Shown here piece after piece: positions 45,637 to 57,299 of a stretch of 64,000 nucleotides of DNA. Made by a program: the position numbers and the translations under genes. Origin of the DNA: Arcuatula senhousia (Eukaryota; Mollusca; Bivalvia; Mytilida; Mytilidae); NCBI GenBank assembly GCA_963971305.1, contig OZ020313.1:22703260-22767259 (forward strand), read 5' to 3'. Within the stretch, counting starts at the first letter, position 1, and every line of letters begins with the position of its first letter. A model generated the notes under the pieces. That model worked only from the letters and a program-made list of their open reading frames with translations. It had not been told where the DNA came from and made no database searches.

Positions 45637-45668
45637 CTCAACGTTTCGGCAGTTGCCTTCATCAGGAG
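45637..45668 (-). ncRNA. Minimal hammerhead next to the Penelope-like endonuclease
   Basis: Minus strand: stem I CTC, CTGATGA, stem II GGC/GCC with loop AACT, GAAA, CG, T then T at the cleavage site, stem I GAG. It lies 138 bases downstream of the endonuclease fragment on the same strand. Penelope-like elements are known to carry such motifs in their terminal repeats. Confidence 0.72.
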
Positions 45669-45805
45669 TAAAAGTCCTCTGAAAGTTACAATATGGCCAT
45701 TCCATCATCATCATCTCCATCAATAACGTCGTCAAGGTGAGTGACGTCATAGGCGACGTTGGCAACAATATGCTAAAGTATGATGTTAAGTATTGCGCCA
45801 AAAAG

Positions 45806-46180
45806 TCACTGATATTCATTCCACAGTATCCCTAGGGTTGCCTTGATGTTAGCTCCATTTGGTATTTCTGTGCGGAGTTCCTCTATCCATTTGAGTTCTT
45901 TGATCTGCCTGTAATATTTAGATTTGGGTATACATTCTAATAATACAAACTCTACATCAGCCCTTGAATGTCTACCTTCATTGAAATGTTGTGCTACACT
46001 TTTTTGCATTCTTTTTAACCTGATGTCATTAAGGTGTTCCTTGAGTCTTTCTTTGGCCATTCTCTCAGTTTCTCCAACATACACGAATTTGTTCTAGGTC
46101 TTACAGAAAATTGCATAGATGACATTTCGAGTGCTGCACCCGAAAAAGTCTCTTTGATTAATAAATAAAGTATGTTGCAC
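45806..46180 (-). pseudogene. Penelope-like GIY-YIG endonuclease fragment
   Basis: The frame YVGETERMAKERLKEHLNDI through IEELRTEIPNGANIKAT is the C-terminal GIY-YIG nuclease of Penelope-like elements. Upstream, CSTRNVIYAIFCKT precedes an in-frame stop (near 46096), so the domain is broken. In a complete element it would follow the reverse transcriptase directly. Here about 400 bases with another hammerhead separate it from the RT at 46565-48569, so the two may come from different copies. Confidence 0.85.
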
Positions 46181-46298
46181 TGTGGCTTGTGTATAAATAA
46201 AATAGATAAATAAATGGATGGTGAAGCCACATTTAAAAGGTAAAAACTAAATAAGAAATATAAAGAAATAAAACCTTTAAAACAAATAAAACAAGAAT

Positions 46299-46335
46299 GC
46301 CCAAATTTTCGGACATAAAGTCCTTCTTCAGGGGC
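46299..46335 (-). ncRNA. Minimal hammerhead between Penelope-like RT and endonuclease pieces
   Basis: Minus strand: stem I GCCC, CTGAAGA, stem II GGAC/GTCC with loop TTTAT, GAAA, AT, then TT, stem I GGGC. All required core positions fit, since CTGANGA allows A at the variable site. Confidence 0.75.
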
Positions 46336-46564
46336 TAAAAAGTAAAAAGATGTTCACACATCGACTGACGAGGACAGAATGACATAAAATTGACTCGAAG
46401 AACATCACGTGGTATTTTAATCCTGAACTTGATGACTAATTTATAAATATTAAGAAAAGGTCTGTCTTTTTACATTCATACCAAAGGGTTGAAAAGTGCC
46501 TAAAAAGTTGATTATTCTTTGCTCAAGAAACTGTCATTGTTTTTAGCCGGTGCATGTTTGGTGT

Positions 46565-48569
46565 TTCCTGACTATGTGTCGTATGTCGGGGAGTTGTTTG
46601 CTGTATGTGATAACTAGTGGTATCCTAGTTGTTTTCTTCTTTTTCTTATTTTTGTAAAGTAGAATGTCTTTGCGGTCCAGTTTATCTACCCGATCTAGTT
46701 GTTGCTCAATAAATTTAGAACTATATCCTCTTTTCTGAGTTGAGTCTTAAGATCCTTCTTGTGTTTCAGATAATCCTTTTCGTCACTGCATATACGTTTA
46801 AGTCTGATCCCCTAGACCATATGGTATTGTACTATTTTTGTACTATTTGGATGGCACGATTTGACATCAACATATAAATGTTTGTCTGTAGGTTTAACAT
46901 ACAAATCAGTCTTTAAACGCCCTTGTTTAAAGCTAACAAGTGTGTCCAGAAATTCAATTTTTGTACTGCTCCATCTCAACTCTACTTTGATATTCTTGTG
47001 AATAGAATTTGCATGCTCCTGAATCTTTTTTCACTCGTCCGGCCATGTGTCCAGATACCAAATCCGTCATCTATAAAACGTTTGTAAAACATTGGTACTT
47101 TATCTGCTTCCATTAGTTTCTCATCCCATTTTCGCATATATGCACATGCGAAATTCTTCCCTAACTTAGACCCAATTGCTATTCCATCAGTTTGAATAAA
47201 TTGCATATCGTGTAGCTGGAATACATTATTGTTCAGGATTGTCTTAATCATTTCTAAACCACATTCTGTGCTAATTTCTGGATGTTTTCTTGCTTCTAAA
47301 GCTTCTTTACATGCACTTAGCCCTTCCTTCATTGGGATCGAAGGGTATAGTTTTACAACATCGAAACAAAATAGAATTGGATTCTCCAGCTTACATGTGT
47401 CTACTGATTGCAGTTTGTTTAAAAAGTCTGTTGTGTCTTTAATGTAACTTGGAGATTGCTCATCTAACTCTTTTTCCATGACGCCTGCCATTTTTTCAGT
47501 TGGTGTACCTATTCCACTTACTATTGTCCTATATGGATTTCCTGTTTTATGGGGCTTCTGGTTGCCCTTTAGTTTTCCAGCATGAGTGTATTTCGGGACT
47601 AAATATTTTTTCATATCTTTGTCGATGATTCCATCTTTGTACATTTTATTTGTAACTTTCTTGACATTCTTGATTGCTTTTTCCATCATCATACCATCTG
47701 TCTGTTGATATGCTTTATCATTTATAACCTCTTTTTCTATGTTTGTGATGTAGTCCTCTCTGTTTATCACCACTATCCCTGAGCCTTTGTCTGCTGGACG
47801 TATAACAATGCTATCATCTTCAAGTAGTTCTTTCATTGCAGAGGATTCTTGTGTTGTTAAATTTCTATTGATTTTCTTCTTAAGGTTCCGTATTATTTCA
47901 GCCTTTACTACATCTATATATGTATCCAGCCATTTATCCCTCCCCGGCTTAGGCGTGAAGTCACTTTTCTTTTTACGCCATTCCTTTTCTTCATCTTTAT
48001 AATCATCATTATTTTCATCTCTGTCCGGGTCATAAATATATTCTGCTAGTTTCATGCGTCTTTCCCATTCAGCTAGGTCACTGAGCAGTTTTGTAACATG
48101 CATCTATTTGATCTCTTGTGGGAATAAAAGTAAATCCTCTCTCAAGAAGTCTTACTTGGTCTTTCGATAATTCTTTTGAAGAAAGGTTCGTTACAATTTT
48201 TTCTTTTACATTTGTCTTGCTTTTCAAAGAATGCTGGCTAGGCTTGGATAAATTTGAACTTTCAATTGTTTTGTGTTTGTGGGCCTCAAATGATTCATTA
48301 TTATGTTTTGTGGAATCTTTGTTTGTTGTATCAGAACTTTCATCATTTCGGTCAGACATTGTAAACCAGTCAAAATTCTCATCTGTGATCTTTATTTGAC
48401 ATGTTCTTTCAGAAATAAGTTGTTTAGATAATTTCTGTGCTTTTATCGGCTTCAATAGATTGGAGTGGTTATGACAAAGATGTAAGTAAACGCATGTTTT
48501 CTTGATTTCCCCATCTGAAGATTCAAAATTCAGTTTGCTTGTTGATTTGTTTTGAATGTTGTACACCAC
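46565..48569 (-). pseudogene. Penelope-like reverse transcriptase, frameshifted
   Basis: Three frames together give an almost full RT. An N-terminal piece (48078-48569) ends LERGFTFIPTRDQID; after a frameshift near 48100 the longest frame (46982-48103) carries RPADKGSGIVV, motif A FCFDVVKLYPSIP, motif B DGIAIGSKLGKNFACAY and motif C FIDDGFG. After a second shift near 47030 the thumb follows (KIEFLDTLVSFKQGRLKTDL, then IPYGLGIRLKRICSDEKD) to about 46565. The thumb has a further shift near 46820. The catalytic Asp pair of motif C is kept. The broken frames make it a non-functional copy. Confidence 0.9.
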
Positions 48570-48800
48570 TATTTGAACACCATATAAAGTAGCTGCAGCA
48601 TATATTTCAGCTTCTGCTTCCCCAAGATACTAAACTACCCTCTGTCTTTTCTTGGTCCAACATGTGTATTTCATAATCCCCATCTATGTATTTTGCATAC
48701 AAGGTTTTGTTGTGGTGTTCAATGATGTCACTTCTTACAAGTTTGTGATTCTGTTCTGTGTTATAGAGCTGATAAATAAACATGCATTTAACAATATCTT
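48570..48800 (-). pseudogene. OTU-protease-like segment fused upstream of the RT
   Basis: Frame one reads QLYNTEQNHKLVRSDIIEHH then YAKYIDGDYEIHMLDQEK and ends SLVSWGS before a stop; frame two continues AEIYAAATLYGVQIVVYNIQ into the RT frame, later CVYLHLCHNHSNLL. This order (a YQLY...H-x-x-x-R helix, WG, then the EI-x-A-A-x-L-Y-x-x-x-I-x-V-Y strand and a His near the end) fits the OTU cysteine-protease fold. The catalytic Cys region upstream is not clear. Contiguity with the RT frame suggests one ancestral polyprotein. Confidence 0.65.
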
Positions 48801-49648
48801 TTATAGAATTAATATTTAATTAATTAAATTTTGAATTTTTATTTAAGGCTAAAACCTTCTCCATATCAAATTTATAAATACAAACCATAAAAAAATCTTT
48901 ATATTTTAAAAATTCTTGATATTTAAGATTCTATAAAAGATATTGTTAAATGCATGTTCATTTAACATTAAAATTAAATAAAACTGATAACGAAGATTTA
49001 ATCTTTTGGCCCTATAAGTCCCATTTAGTGTTCCCCTTGTGTTATTGAATAGGTAGGAAAATACAAAATTTTAAACATTTTCTTTATAACCCTTGCTTTA
49101 AAGGTAGCCTGGCAGTCTTTTCAGTCATTTCACACATTTACAGGTTATGAGATATTCAGAATTGTGAATTTTGACTTCACGTCGTCATCTTCGTATGTCT
49201 GAGTCTATAAATAATGGTCAACCATAGAGTTCCTTTTCTTTTCTTTGTTAGATTCTTTTGGCTTCTTCAAACAAATTTGCTTATGCATTTAAATATGTTA
49301 CGTTTTCTTTTGCCCATGAGTATAGTTAAATTACTATTAATATCTTATAAAAAAAAACCTAAAATTAGGATTTTCCTTTTATCTTAATCAAAACAATACA
49401 ACACCAGGCAATATAGTATCACAGTTGTTAAATGACCCATTTAAGAGGTTATGCCACTTTAAAGGCATCACAATTTCATTCCTTAAGCAATGAAAACTAA
49501 AGCTGTTGTTTGTCTTAACTGTATCTTGATATTTAAGATTCTATAAAAGATATTGTTAAATGCATGTTCATGTTAATTCAAACGGAAAAGAATATTTTAT
49601 GGTTTTTATTTATAAATTTGATATGGAGAAGGTTTTAGCCTTAAATAG
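48783..49648. repeat. Nested inverted repeats upstream of the Penelope-like element
   Basis: TGCATTTAACAATATCTTTT (48783) returns inverted at about 48935-48955 and again near 49540-49561. ATTTAAGGCTAAAACCTTCT (48841) returns inverted ending at 49648. They may mark damaged terminal repeats of the element. Confidence 0.7.
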
Positions 49649-49649
49649 G

Positions 49650-51020
49650 ACGAAGACAATACCTCACAAAACGAAATGAAAATTTCGGCACAAGATTTGT
49701 TTGATTTCGTGGAGTTTCAACTGTTTGTTCAGAAATTTTTGTATATTCTGATTCCAAACTCGGTTTACTTACTTTTTGTCATGTGACCCATTTGTTGTTG
49801 TCTAGTGCAATGAAAATCTTTCAAAAAACCCGACGAGGTCAGTGGTACAAATTGTGAACAAGAATGTCATTTTTAGCAAAAAAACAAGATGATAAAGAGA
49901 GTTGTTGAAATTTCTCAAGAACACAATGTGTCTTTCATTTAAAACTGTTAAGTCATGGTTTTTCATGCCATAATATAGAGAAAGGTCATACAAAATCACG
50001 GGTTTTCATGATCTTTGAAATTGATGCTTTTTCATGACTCTGTAACATTAATTAAAAGATTTTTATGAACTTGTTCTTCTTTATATGAAACCATGGTTTT
50101 TATTACAATTGATTTAACTAATTATCATGAAAATCATCATTTACAAAGGTCATTATTTTTCATAACTTTACTTAAACATTTAATCAATAGAAACCAAACA
50201 ATGCATCTATTAAATATTACATATTCAAGTTTTTATTGTAGGAATTATTAGTTGAATCTTTAAATGTTAATAATGATAAACTCATGATCAATTCAAATTA
50301 TTATCTATTACTTTAAGCAACATGAATCATCAGTAAACGATATACACAGCAGTGTACAGTCAATATGAACAATATCTGAATTTTCTGTTACAACTGAAGA
50401 CAAACAAAGTTCAAACAGTTAAAGTTGACCTAACATTATAAATGCGTGCGACATAGAAATTTACAGAGTACGCATCGCTTAACCATTTTCATTTGACATT
50501 TGAAATAATAAATTGAATACTTTTTTCTCTTTAACAAAATTGACTTTAAAACAAAATGATATTCATCTTCTATATCCTTCTATAGAAAAAATGAAATTTA
50601 TGTTATTATACTGTAACAAAAAGTTATTATTTAATATTGCCATGTTTATAAAACAGTTATGTTCTCTGCTTTAGATAATTGATTTCTGTTTTATCTGTCT
50701 ATTCTGTCATCTTGTAATATATTTTGTATGTATGATTTCCTCATGAAACACATAACATGTGTCTGAGTGTTAATAAAGAATCTGAAGAATCTGATACCTT
50801 AAAATACTAAAATTGACAGTGGACAATAAAGTATTATCTTTTCTAGTTTGAACACATATGCACAAGAAATGAAAACTTAAAAAGCTTTTAAACTAAAATG
50901 CATTACTTATTCCTTTTGATAATATACCTTCTGCTTTATCAACATGTGACATCCCTTAGAAGGCCCATTAATCCTATTCTTTAATTAGATGTTTTTTGTT
51001 AGTCCAGTAAGCGTTCGGGG
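49650..51020. other. AT-rich non-coding stretch
   Basis: No gene or recognised repeat. Confidence 0.5.
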
Positions 51021-51031
51021 AATAAACAGAG

Positions 51032-51075
51032 CACATCTGATGACTCTTGAATAGACGAAAAGCACGTCAGACGAA
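51032..51075 (+). ncRNA. Decayed hammerhead of the second family
   Basis: CTGATGA, TTGAATAGAC and GAAA are kept, and GTC is present, but stem II has CTCT for GTCT, the stem III insert reads AGCACG and stem I no longer pairs. Compare 60554-60595. Confidence 0.65.
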
Positions 51076-51079
51076 GCTA

Positions 51080-52300
51080 AAGGAGTTAGTTTGAAAAGGG
51101 GCAAAAACGGCCCTAAATTTCAAATTCGAGACAGCTTCAAAATAATTCTGCTAGGATGAACATACGACTCTAAACTTAATAAAATGTCACCAATTGTGCA
51201 TGAATTGTTTACTTAGGTGAACAGCAGAGACCTTCAAAGTTAGTGAATTTCATTAAAAATCCCAATTTTTGACATACTTAGCAATTTTTTCGGTGAAAAT
51301 GATGAATATAATGTTGGCCGCATATTCTGACCAAAATTGTTTTGGGGTTACACTGTTCACTTTTAAGGAATAAATCAATAAACAAAATTCTATGTTGGTC
51401 TGAGCATGCGGCCACTTTTGATTTAAGCACAATATTGGTGAAAAGCAAAAAAATCTACAAAAATGAAGATGATTTTTCTAATTATTCCCATATTTATGAT
51501 GTCCCCGAAGGAAAAAGCATGATATAATCACTAGGATTATATATGTTGAATTTAGGTATTCTGTGAGTTATTTTAGATTGCTTGAACATGAAAAATCAGC
51601 CCAATTACAGGGTCAATAAGAGGCCTTTGCGAATATACTCCTTTATTGTCTAGAACTTAGTTAAACTTTGTATTTTTCATTTTAACGTCACCAACTAATA
51701 AGCTATCATCTTAAAGCTATCAATAATGATATCGCGAACGTATTAAACAAATCATCTTCTTTAAAAATATTGATATAATGTATTAATGAAATTAATAAGC
51801 TTTACTTATATTTTTAAATTATAATATTACTACTGGCATTAGGTTTATACTAAAGCTGGTATTGGGACAAGTATATTGAATACTTTGTTTACTTATTCAA
51901 AAATATCATTCAAACAAAACCAAAAAAGACAATTAAAAGTTGTTTGAACAAAATAAGATTAACTATGCATATTTATAGTTAAGAGATGGAATTACATAAT
52001 ACAAGTTAGCATCCTTAGCAAGACTTTATGATAGTTTTTGGTTGTTCGTACGAAAACATTTGTTTCAAAGGCGATGGGTCGCTTATTCTGATTATAATTT
52101 TAAACAAATTACAAAAATTCGCAAATCATGAATATAGAAATAAGCATTTATTTTTGCATAGCAAAAATCTTTCCTCAGACGTTTTTATTTGTCTGTGCAC
52201 AGCTGAAAAAAAAGATTGTTGCTTGACAAAAAAAAATCGTAACGCTAACAGCCAGACATTTTTTTCTTATTTTAAAGATTTTATTATTTTTTTTCAGAAA
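51080..52300. other. AT-rich non-coding stretch
   Basis: Nothing recognised beyond short low-complexity runs. Confidence 0.45.
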
Positions 52301-52344
52301 AAAACCCAAGTCCCTTTCATTCAAGTTAAATAGTCGGTCCATTA
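52300..52344. mobile_element. Right end of a PIF/Harbinger-like MITE
   Basis: TTCAAGTTAAATAGTCGGTC followed by CATTA matches the right ends at 8190-8210 and 31130-31150. The left end was not recognised. Confidence 0.5.
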
Positions 52345-52349
52345 AAATG

Positions 52350-53530
52350 TTATTATGCGACACCTATTTCGAATACCAAGGATAGATATTCAACCTAACT
52401 TTTTTATGCTTACGAAATTTTAAATTTATTTTTTCACACTTAACATTTTTAGAATATTTTCTATCTATATAGATTTAAAGGAAGCAAACCTACCTTGTTA
52501 CTTTTGTCGGATCAGTTTCAGATCATTTTACATGTAGATAACGAACCAGGACCCGTGTAGGCTAGATTAGTCTATAAATAATACATTAATGGCTACTGTA
52601 CAACGAAAGGTGTGGGCTTCCGATGTATGGTTTCATGATTAAGCATGTATACAAAGAATACTTCCTATGAATTGCATATTTTTGATAAATACAATGATAA
52701 AAATTTCAGGTTTCTTTGCTATAGAAATTGCTTTTTATTTTTAATGGAAATGTATCATTACTTTTTTTTCAAATTTAATAATTTATTAAATTTGTGTTAA
52801 GCCTATATTAGTGTACCTTTTTATAATATAAGATATTTCATAAAAAATTTTATTGTCTTCACATAATTGCAATTGAGTTATTTTGGGGTTTTATATTAAA
52901 GTTTGGCTGTTTCAAATATGAAATTATCATTTTATATGATCTTGGTAATAATGTTCTAATGACATTTAATCAAATAACCTTTCATATATTAAAATTGTAT
53001 CGATATTATTCATTAATATTAAATATAGCAAAGCCGTCTGACTGATATTATTTTCCTGTTTTGTACTACTCCCGGTTAATTTACTTCCCTCAATCTTTTT
53101 ACACTAAACATTAACCGATTTTAGTAAACAAAACAACCGTGTGTTTGTATGTACATATGTATATACATAAACCTTTCATATTGTCACGAGACCTGTCAGG
53201 ATCACTGATTGTTACACTAAATTACACCCGGAAAGTAGACGTGAATTGGGCAGCTGTTATCCAATCAGTATTGACTTCCTCGTAGATAAAGTCTGTTTCA
53301 CAAATCTAATGCACCACAATGTTTAACGTCAAATATGGTATAAAAAGGTTATATAGGATCTACATAGTAATTCGTTTCCTCATTTGTTTTAATTGTTGAC
53401 AAGTTCTTTTTTGAACTTTGACATCAATATAAGTAAATGACAAACAACATGCACGTAGAATATAAGTAAACCGTTTTGTTTATTGATCCATACCGGAAGT
53501 AGTTTTATGTATATGTTACAGTAAATATGT
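52350..53530. other. AT-rich non-coding stretch
   Basis: No gene, MITE or array recognised. Confidence 0.45.
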
Positions 53531-53534
53531 GTAA

Positions 53535-53655
53535 TCAGTAAATACACGTATTTACTGAAATTTAGGAAATACGTGAATTTACTAAGGCATCCAGTAAATA
53601 CATGTATTTACTAAAAATGGTCAGTAAATACATGAATTTCCTAAACTTTTGAAGA
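53535..53655. repeat. Palindromic AGTAAATACATGTATTTACT repeats
   Basis: Two near-perfect 20-22 bp palindromes (53538 and 53592) plus half-sites, alternating with ACGTGAATTTAC-type blocks. Confidence 0.8.
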
Positions 53656-53839
53656 TATTTTACACGTTTTTACTGATACTTATTTTAGAAGATAAATCTT
53701 TGTAGATTATAATTGTCTGTATCAAATTTGTTATAAAGTCAATACAAAAACAATGTTATAAGCATTTTACTATTTTTCATAAATTTAAAATGTTTGTGAA
53801 TAGTACATTTTTCAACATTTTCAATTTTGTTACATATTC

Positions 53840-54330
53840 TACATAGCTTTGTGGTTATTAGTTCTGTGCAGTGCCCGGGTGACGAATAGGTCTGCAGCAG
53901 AGCCTAGCTTGTCGATTAAGGGTCTTGTTATTCTGACATCGGGTAAGTGCTCAGCGCAAAGAGATATCAAGTGTATCCTAGGTGGCTGAAAAGGGTTGTC
54001 CTCGTCCGCAGGGGTTGTCAGTTTTATAATACTGAAAACCTGACCGCTAACCATAGTGGGCCAATTAACATGTGTGGAGAGTGCCACGTTTCATGCATGT
54101 AAAAGATCCCTTTGTGTACTGCCATGTAGTGCACCACATAGGCTAAATCTTCTGCCTCTTTTCCTGTGGTCTTCAAGTTCATATGTTTCCCACCCAACCC
54201 CTTTATTTCTCATCATCATTAATTTTCATGTTCATTTTATCATCTTTTTCATGTTCACCTATATATTGGTGCAAACACGTAAAACACCAACCCACTCACT
54301 CACTTATATTTTTAAAATACATGTATTTTA
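53840..54330. repeat. Interspersed bivalve-type repeat
   Basis: Moderately GC-rich island with GTAAAAGATCCCTTTGTGTA and a CAAACACGTAAAACACCAAC end before CACTCACTCAC. This layout is familiar from short interspersed mollusc repeats. No coding domain. Confidence 0.45.
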
Positions 54331-54829
54331 TTAATAACAACCATAAAATGTGCATAACCATTTGGTTTCTAATTCAATCTTAGTAAATTGTTGTTTGTTT
54401 CATTTTGAAAGACAATATTTCATTCATAAACAAAACGCTTTTTAAACAGACAGAAGCTAACAGCATGAATTGGACTATCGGGGAGATGAACATGGAAGGG
54501 ATGACAAAATGAACATGAAATGATGATGAATTTGGGATTTTTGGGGGTCCTACTCTTATCGAGACCCGTAGTAGGGTTCTTAAATGTGCAGGAAACGTGA
54601 CATATTTCCTAACAAGATGCTGTACTATGGTTTGGGATCAGGTTTTCTCCATTATACCCTGAACACCTCGGATTTAGGTATATCTTATTGGAGCGCAAAT
54701 GTGTTCCCTACTTAAAACCATTATACAATATATGATTTAGGTGATGCCGTAATGTATATCTTATTGCAGCGCAAATGTGTTCCTAACGTAATTATCGACG
54801 AAAAAAATGTAGACAATACAGTATTCCGT

Positions 54830-55560
54830 CTCTCAAAAATACAATGATTTTTAAAAGAACTGAACAATCCAAGACTATTCTTAACAACCACACAGAAATG
54901 CGCTCTTTTTTTCATGATAGAGGTGGGCGTGTTTTTCAGCAAACAATAGGGATTCCAATGGGCACTAATTGTGCACCTTTGCTTGCTGATTTGTTTCTTC
55001 ATTGATATGAAGCAGACTTTTGCAATCTCTTCTTATACTAGACAAAAAGATCGTAGACTAGCCCTCTCTTTTAACCTAACGTTCCGTTATATTGATGATG
55101 TCCTTTCACTGAACAATTCTTGATTTGGCGATTTTCTCCATCTCATATATCCTCAGGAACTTGAGATAAAGGACATATCGGATTCTGCAGTCTGCTTCAT
55201 ATTTAGATCTACATCTCGAAAAGGACTCTCAAGAAAGACTTATAACAAAGCTCTATGCCAAACGTGATGTCTTCAACTTTCCAATCGTAAAATTTCCCTT
55301 TTTGTGTAGCAACATTCCGTCCGCTCCTGCTTATGGAAATTTCGTATCACAGTTGATTTGTTACTCCAGAGCTTGCGAGAATTACATCGATTTCCTTGAC
55401 AGAGCGTCACGTTTGACAACACAGGGTTATTTTGCTTTATGGTTACAGCAACCATAGAGCAAAATAACCCTTCACTCAAGAAATTTTACGGTACACACCG
55501 TGAACTCGTAGACAAAAATGGAATTTCTATCTCTCAAATGGTGCAAGAAGCAAAGGTGTA
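54830..55560 (+). pseudogene. Reverse-transcriptase fragment, second family
   Basis: Broken frames include QQTIGIPMGTNCAPLLADLF (motif B), RYIDDVLS (motif C), LYAKRDVFNFPIVKFPFLCS and SRACENYIDFLDRASRLTTQ. Many stops and shifts. The family is Penelope-like or a close relative; I am not sure which. It runs head-on into an inverted fragment of the same family. Confidence 0.8.
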
Positions 55561-55564
55561 CCAA

Positions 55565-55790
55565 AGGGATAATCAGTATCATAAAACCGTAAAGACAAAG
55601 ACAAAACCGGCAGACAAAAACTCATCACAACAAAGCAAACCACATAACAACATAAAACACACACACACATAACAACAAAACCGCATTCAGCAACGTGAAC
55701 TGAAGTCGAAACGAGAGTTAACTCAGGTGCTCCGGAAGAGTAAGCAGTTCCTGCTTGCTATAGCACACCCGTCACGTTGCCAAAGATCGA
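55565..55790 (-). repeat. 3' tail of the inverted reverse-transcriptase fragment
   Basis: The minus strand carries GGCAACGTGACGGGTGTGCT and the CTTCCGGAGCACCTGAGTTA block, matching 41770-41990. It follows the RT piece at 55800-56125. Confidence 0.7.
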
Positions 55791-55799
55791 TTAAGTGTT

Positions 55800-56125
55800 T
55801 GTCAAATCCGGAAAGGATGACATTACAAAACTCTATGCCAAACCAACATCTGTGCTCATCTGAGTGATAGAAATCCCGTATTTGTAAACAAGCACATGAT
55901 GTCGTCCGTAAAATTTCTTGAGTGATGACAACAACCTGGGAGCAACGTACCCCTGTGTTAACAATTTGCTTGTCAGCCGTGTAGCTCTATCAAGGAAGTC
56001 GTTGTACTCCCCACATGCTCTGGAATAACGAATCAATTGTGATACGTTAACTCCATATGCTGGAGCGGACGGAATGTTGCTACACAGAAAGGGAAAGTTA
56101 ACTATTGGAAAGTTGAAGTCATCAC
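55800..56125 (-). pseudogene. Inverted reverse-transcriptase C-terminal fragment
   Basis: Reads DDFNFPIVNFPFLCSNIPSA, then SQLIRYSRACGEYNDFLDRA and SSLKKFYGRHHVLVYKYG. Same family as 54830-55560 but on the other strand. The N-terminal catalytic part is absent. Confidence 0.82.
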
Positions 56126-56184
56126 GTTGTTGGTTAGTCGTAGAATTTTGTTTTGTCTTCCTTTACCTGATTTGACACTAAATT

Positions 56185-56400
56185 GGAAATTAGCAACGCG
56201 ACAGGTGTGCTACAACAGGCATGAACCTCTTACTCTTTCAGAGCACCTTAGTTCACTTTTATTGCGACTTGAGTTCACGTTGTTTTTTCCGGTTGTGTTT
56301 TGTGTTTTGTGTTTCTTCGTGCTGTTCTTGTTCATGTTTACCGGTTTTGTCGTTGCCCATTCGGACTTTTGACACTCGAATGTCCCATTGGTGCCTTCTT
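56185..56400 (+). repeat. Tail fragment of the reverse-transcriptase element
   Basis: GCAACGCGACAGGTGTGCTA to GGACTTTTGACACTCGAATG; fifth copy of this tail in the window. Confidence 0.7.
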
Positions 56401-56884
56401 TCAAGATAGGTTTATAATTGAATACTCCATATTTCCTGGTTTTCTATTTTCACTGAATATTTTACTCTGGGAGTTAAGTCACATAGTTTTCTTAATATTA
56501 GTCCTTATGCCAACTTGGTTTGTAGTTTTATTCAGTCTTCGTATCATGTTTGGTAAATTGAGGTATTTTGAAAAAAAGAGATGGATCACAAGAAAAGAAG
56601 AGAATACTGAACGAGTTTTTTGTCCAATTTCTTCGGTTATATTGATATTGCATTGAAACTGGTTGTCTGGTGGAATTCTCCTTCCTGCCAAAATCCTCAC
56701 ACTAAATTAAGTATTTTTGGTCTTATTCTTATTGGCACGATAATCTATGTTGTTTTTTTAGATGAGCCAATGTCTTTTCGCCAGATGATATCTTAGAGAC
56801 CTTTAATTGTATAGAAAAACTGTTCTTATTATGAAAAGCTATTTTAATCAATAATACTGCAAAGTTCCATACAGTATATTTTGC

Positions 56885-56925
56885 TACACATGACGCGAGG
56901 TTTGTCTATTCAATTAAGAGGCACT
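56885..56925 (-). ncRNA. Strongly decayed hammerhead, second family
   Basis: Minus-strand TTGAATAGAC and GCGTCATGTGTAGCAAAAT align with 60570-60605, but the CTGATGA and GAAA boxes are both damaged. Confidence 0.5.
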
Positions 56926-57064
56926 TATCAAAGATTAAAATTGACAATCTTATGAATATGAAGAGGAAAGAACAATAAAAAAGACATTTACACGTTTTTC
57001 TCCATGTTCATGTCTCATTGCTCGCTCTAGTTTTCTCCTCCAACGATTTGTTTAAGAATTAATT

Positions 57065-57200
57065 GTAATAATTTTTTGGTTTATTGAACCATAAACTAAA
57101 ATTTATATGGTGCACTTTAAATAATCCGCGAAGCGGATAATGTAAAATGTGCACCATTAAAAATTTAGTTTTGCTGCTATAAACCAAAAAATTATTACAG
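57065..57200. mobile_element. Hairpin MITE, about 135 bp
   Basis: Arms TGTAATAATTTTTTGGTTTA and complement, centre AATCCGC-GAA-GCGGAT, probable TTAA or TAA flanks. Non-coding. Confidence 0.7.
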
Positions 57201-57299
57201 TTAATACTTATAAATAAATTTAGTGATGTATTCGGTGCAAACAATTTGTAAATTAATACTTTTTCCATAAAAATATTAAAAAGTCGGTAAATTTTAACG

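Noticed and set aside
46982..48103. A host reverse transcriptase or telomerase gene
   Set aside because: Motifs, the thumb and the nearby GIY-YIG piece are those of Penelope-like elements, and the frames are broken.
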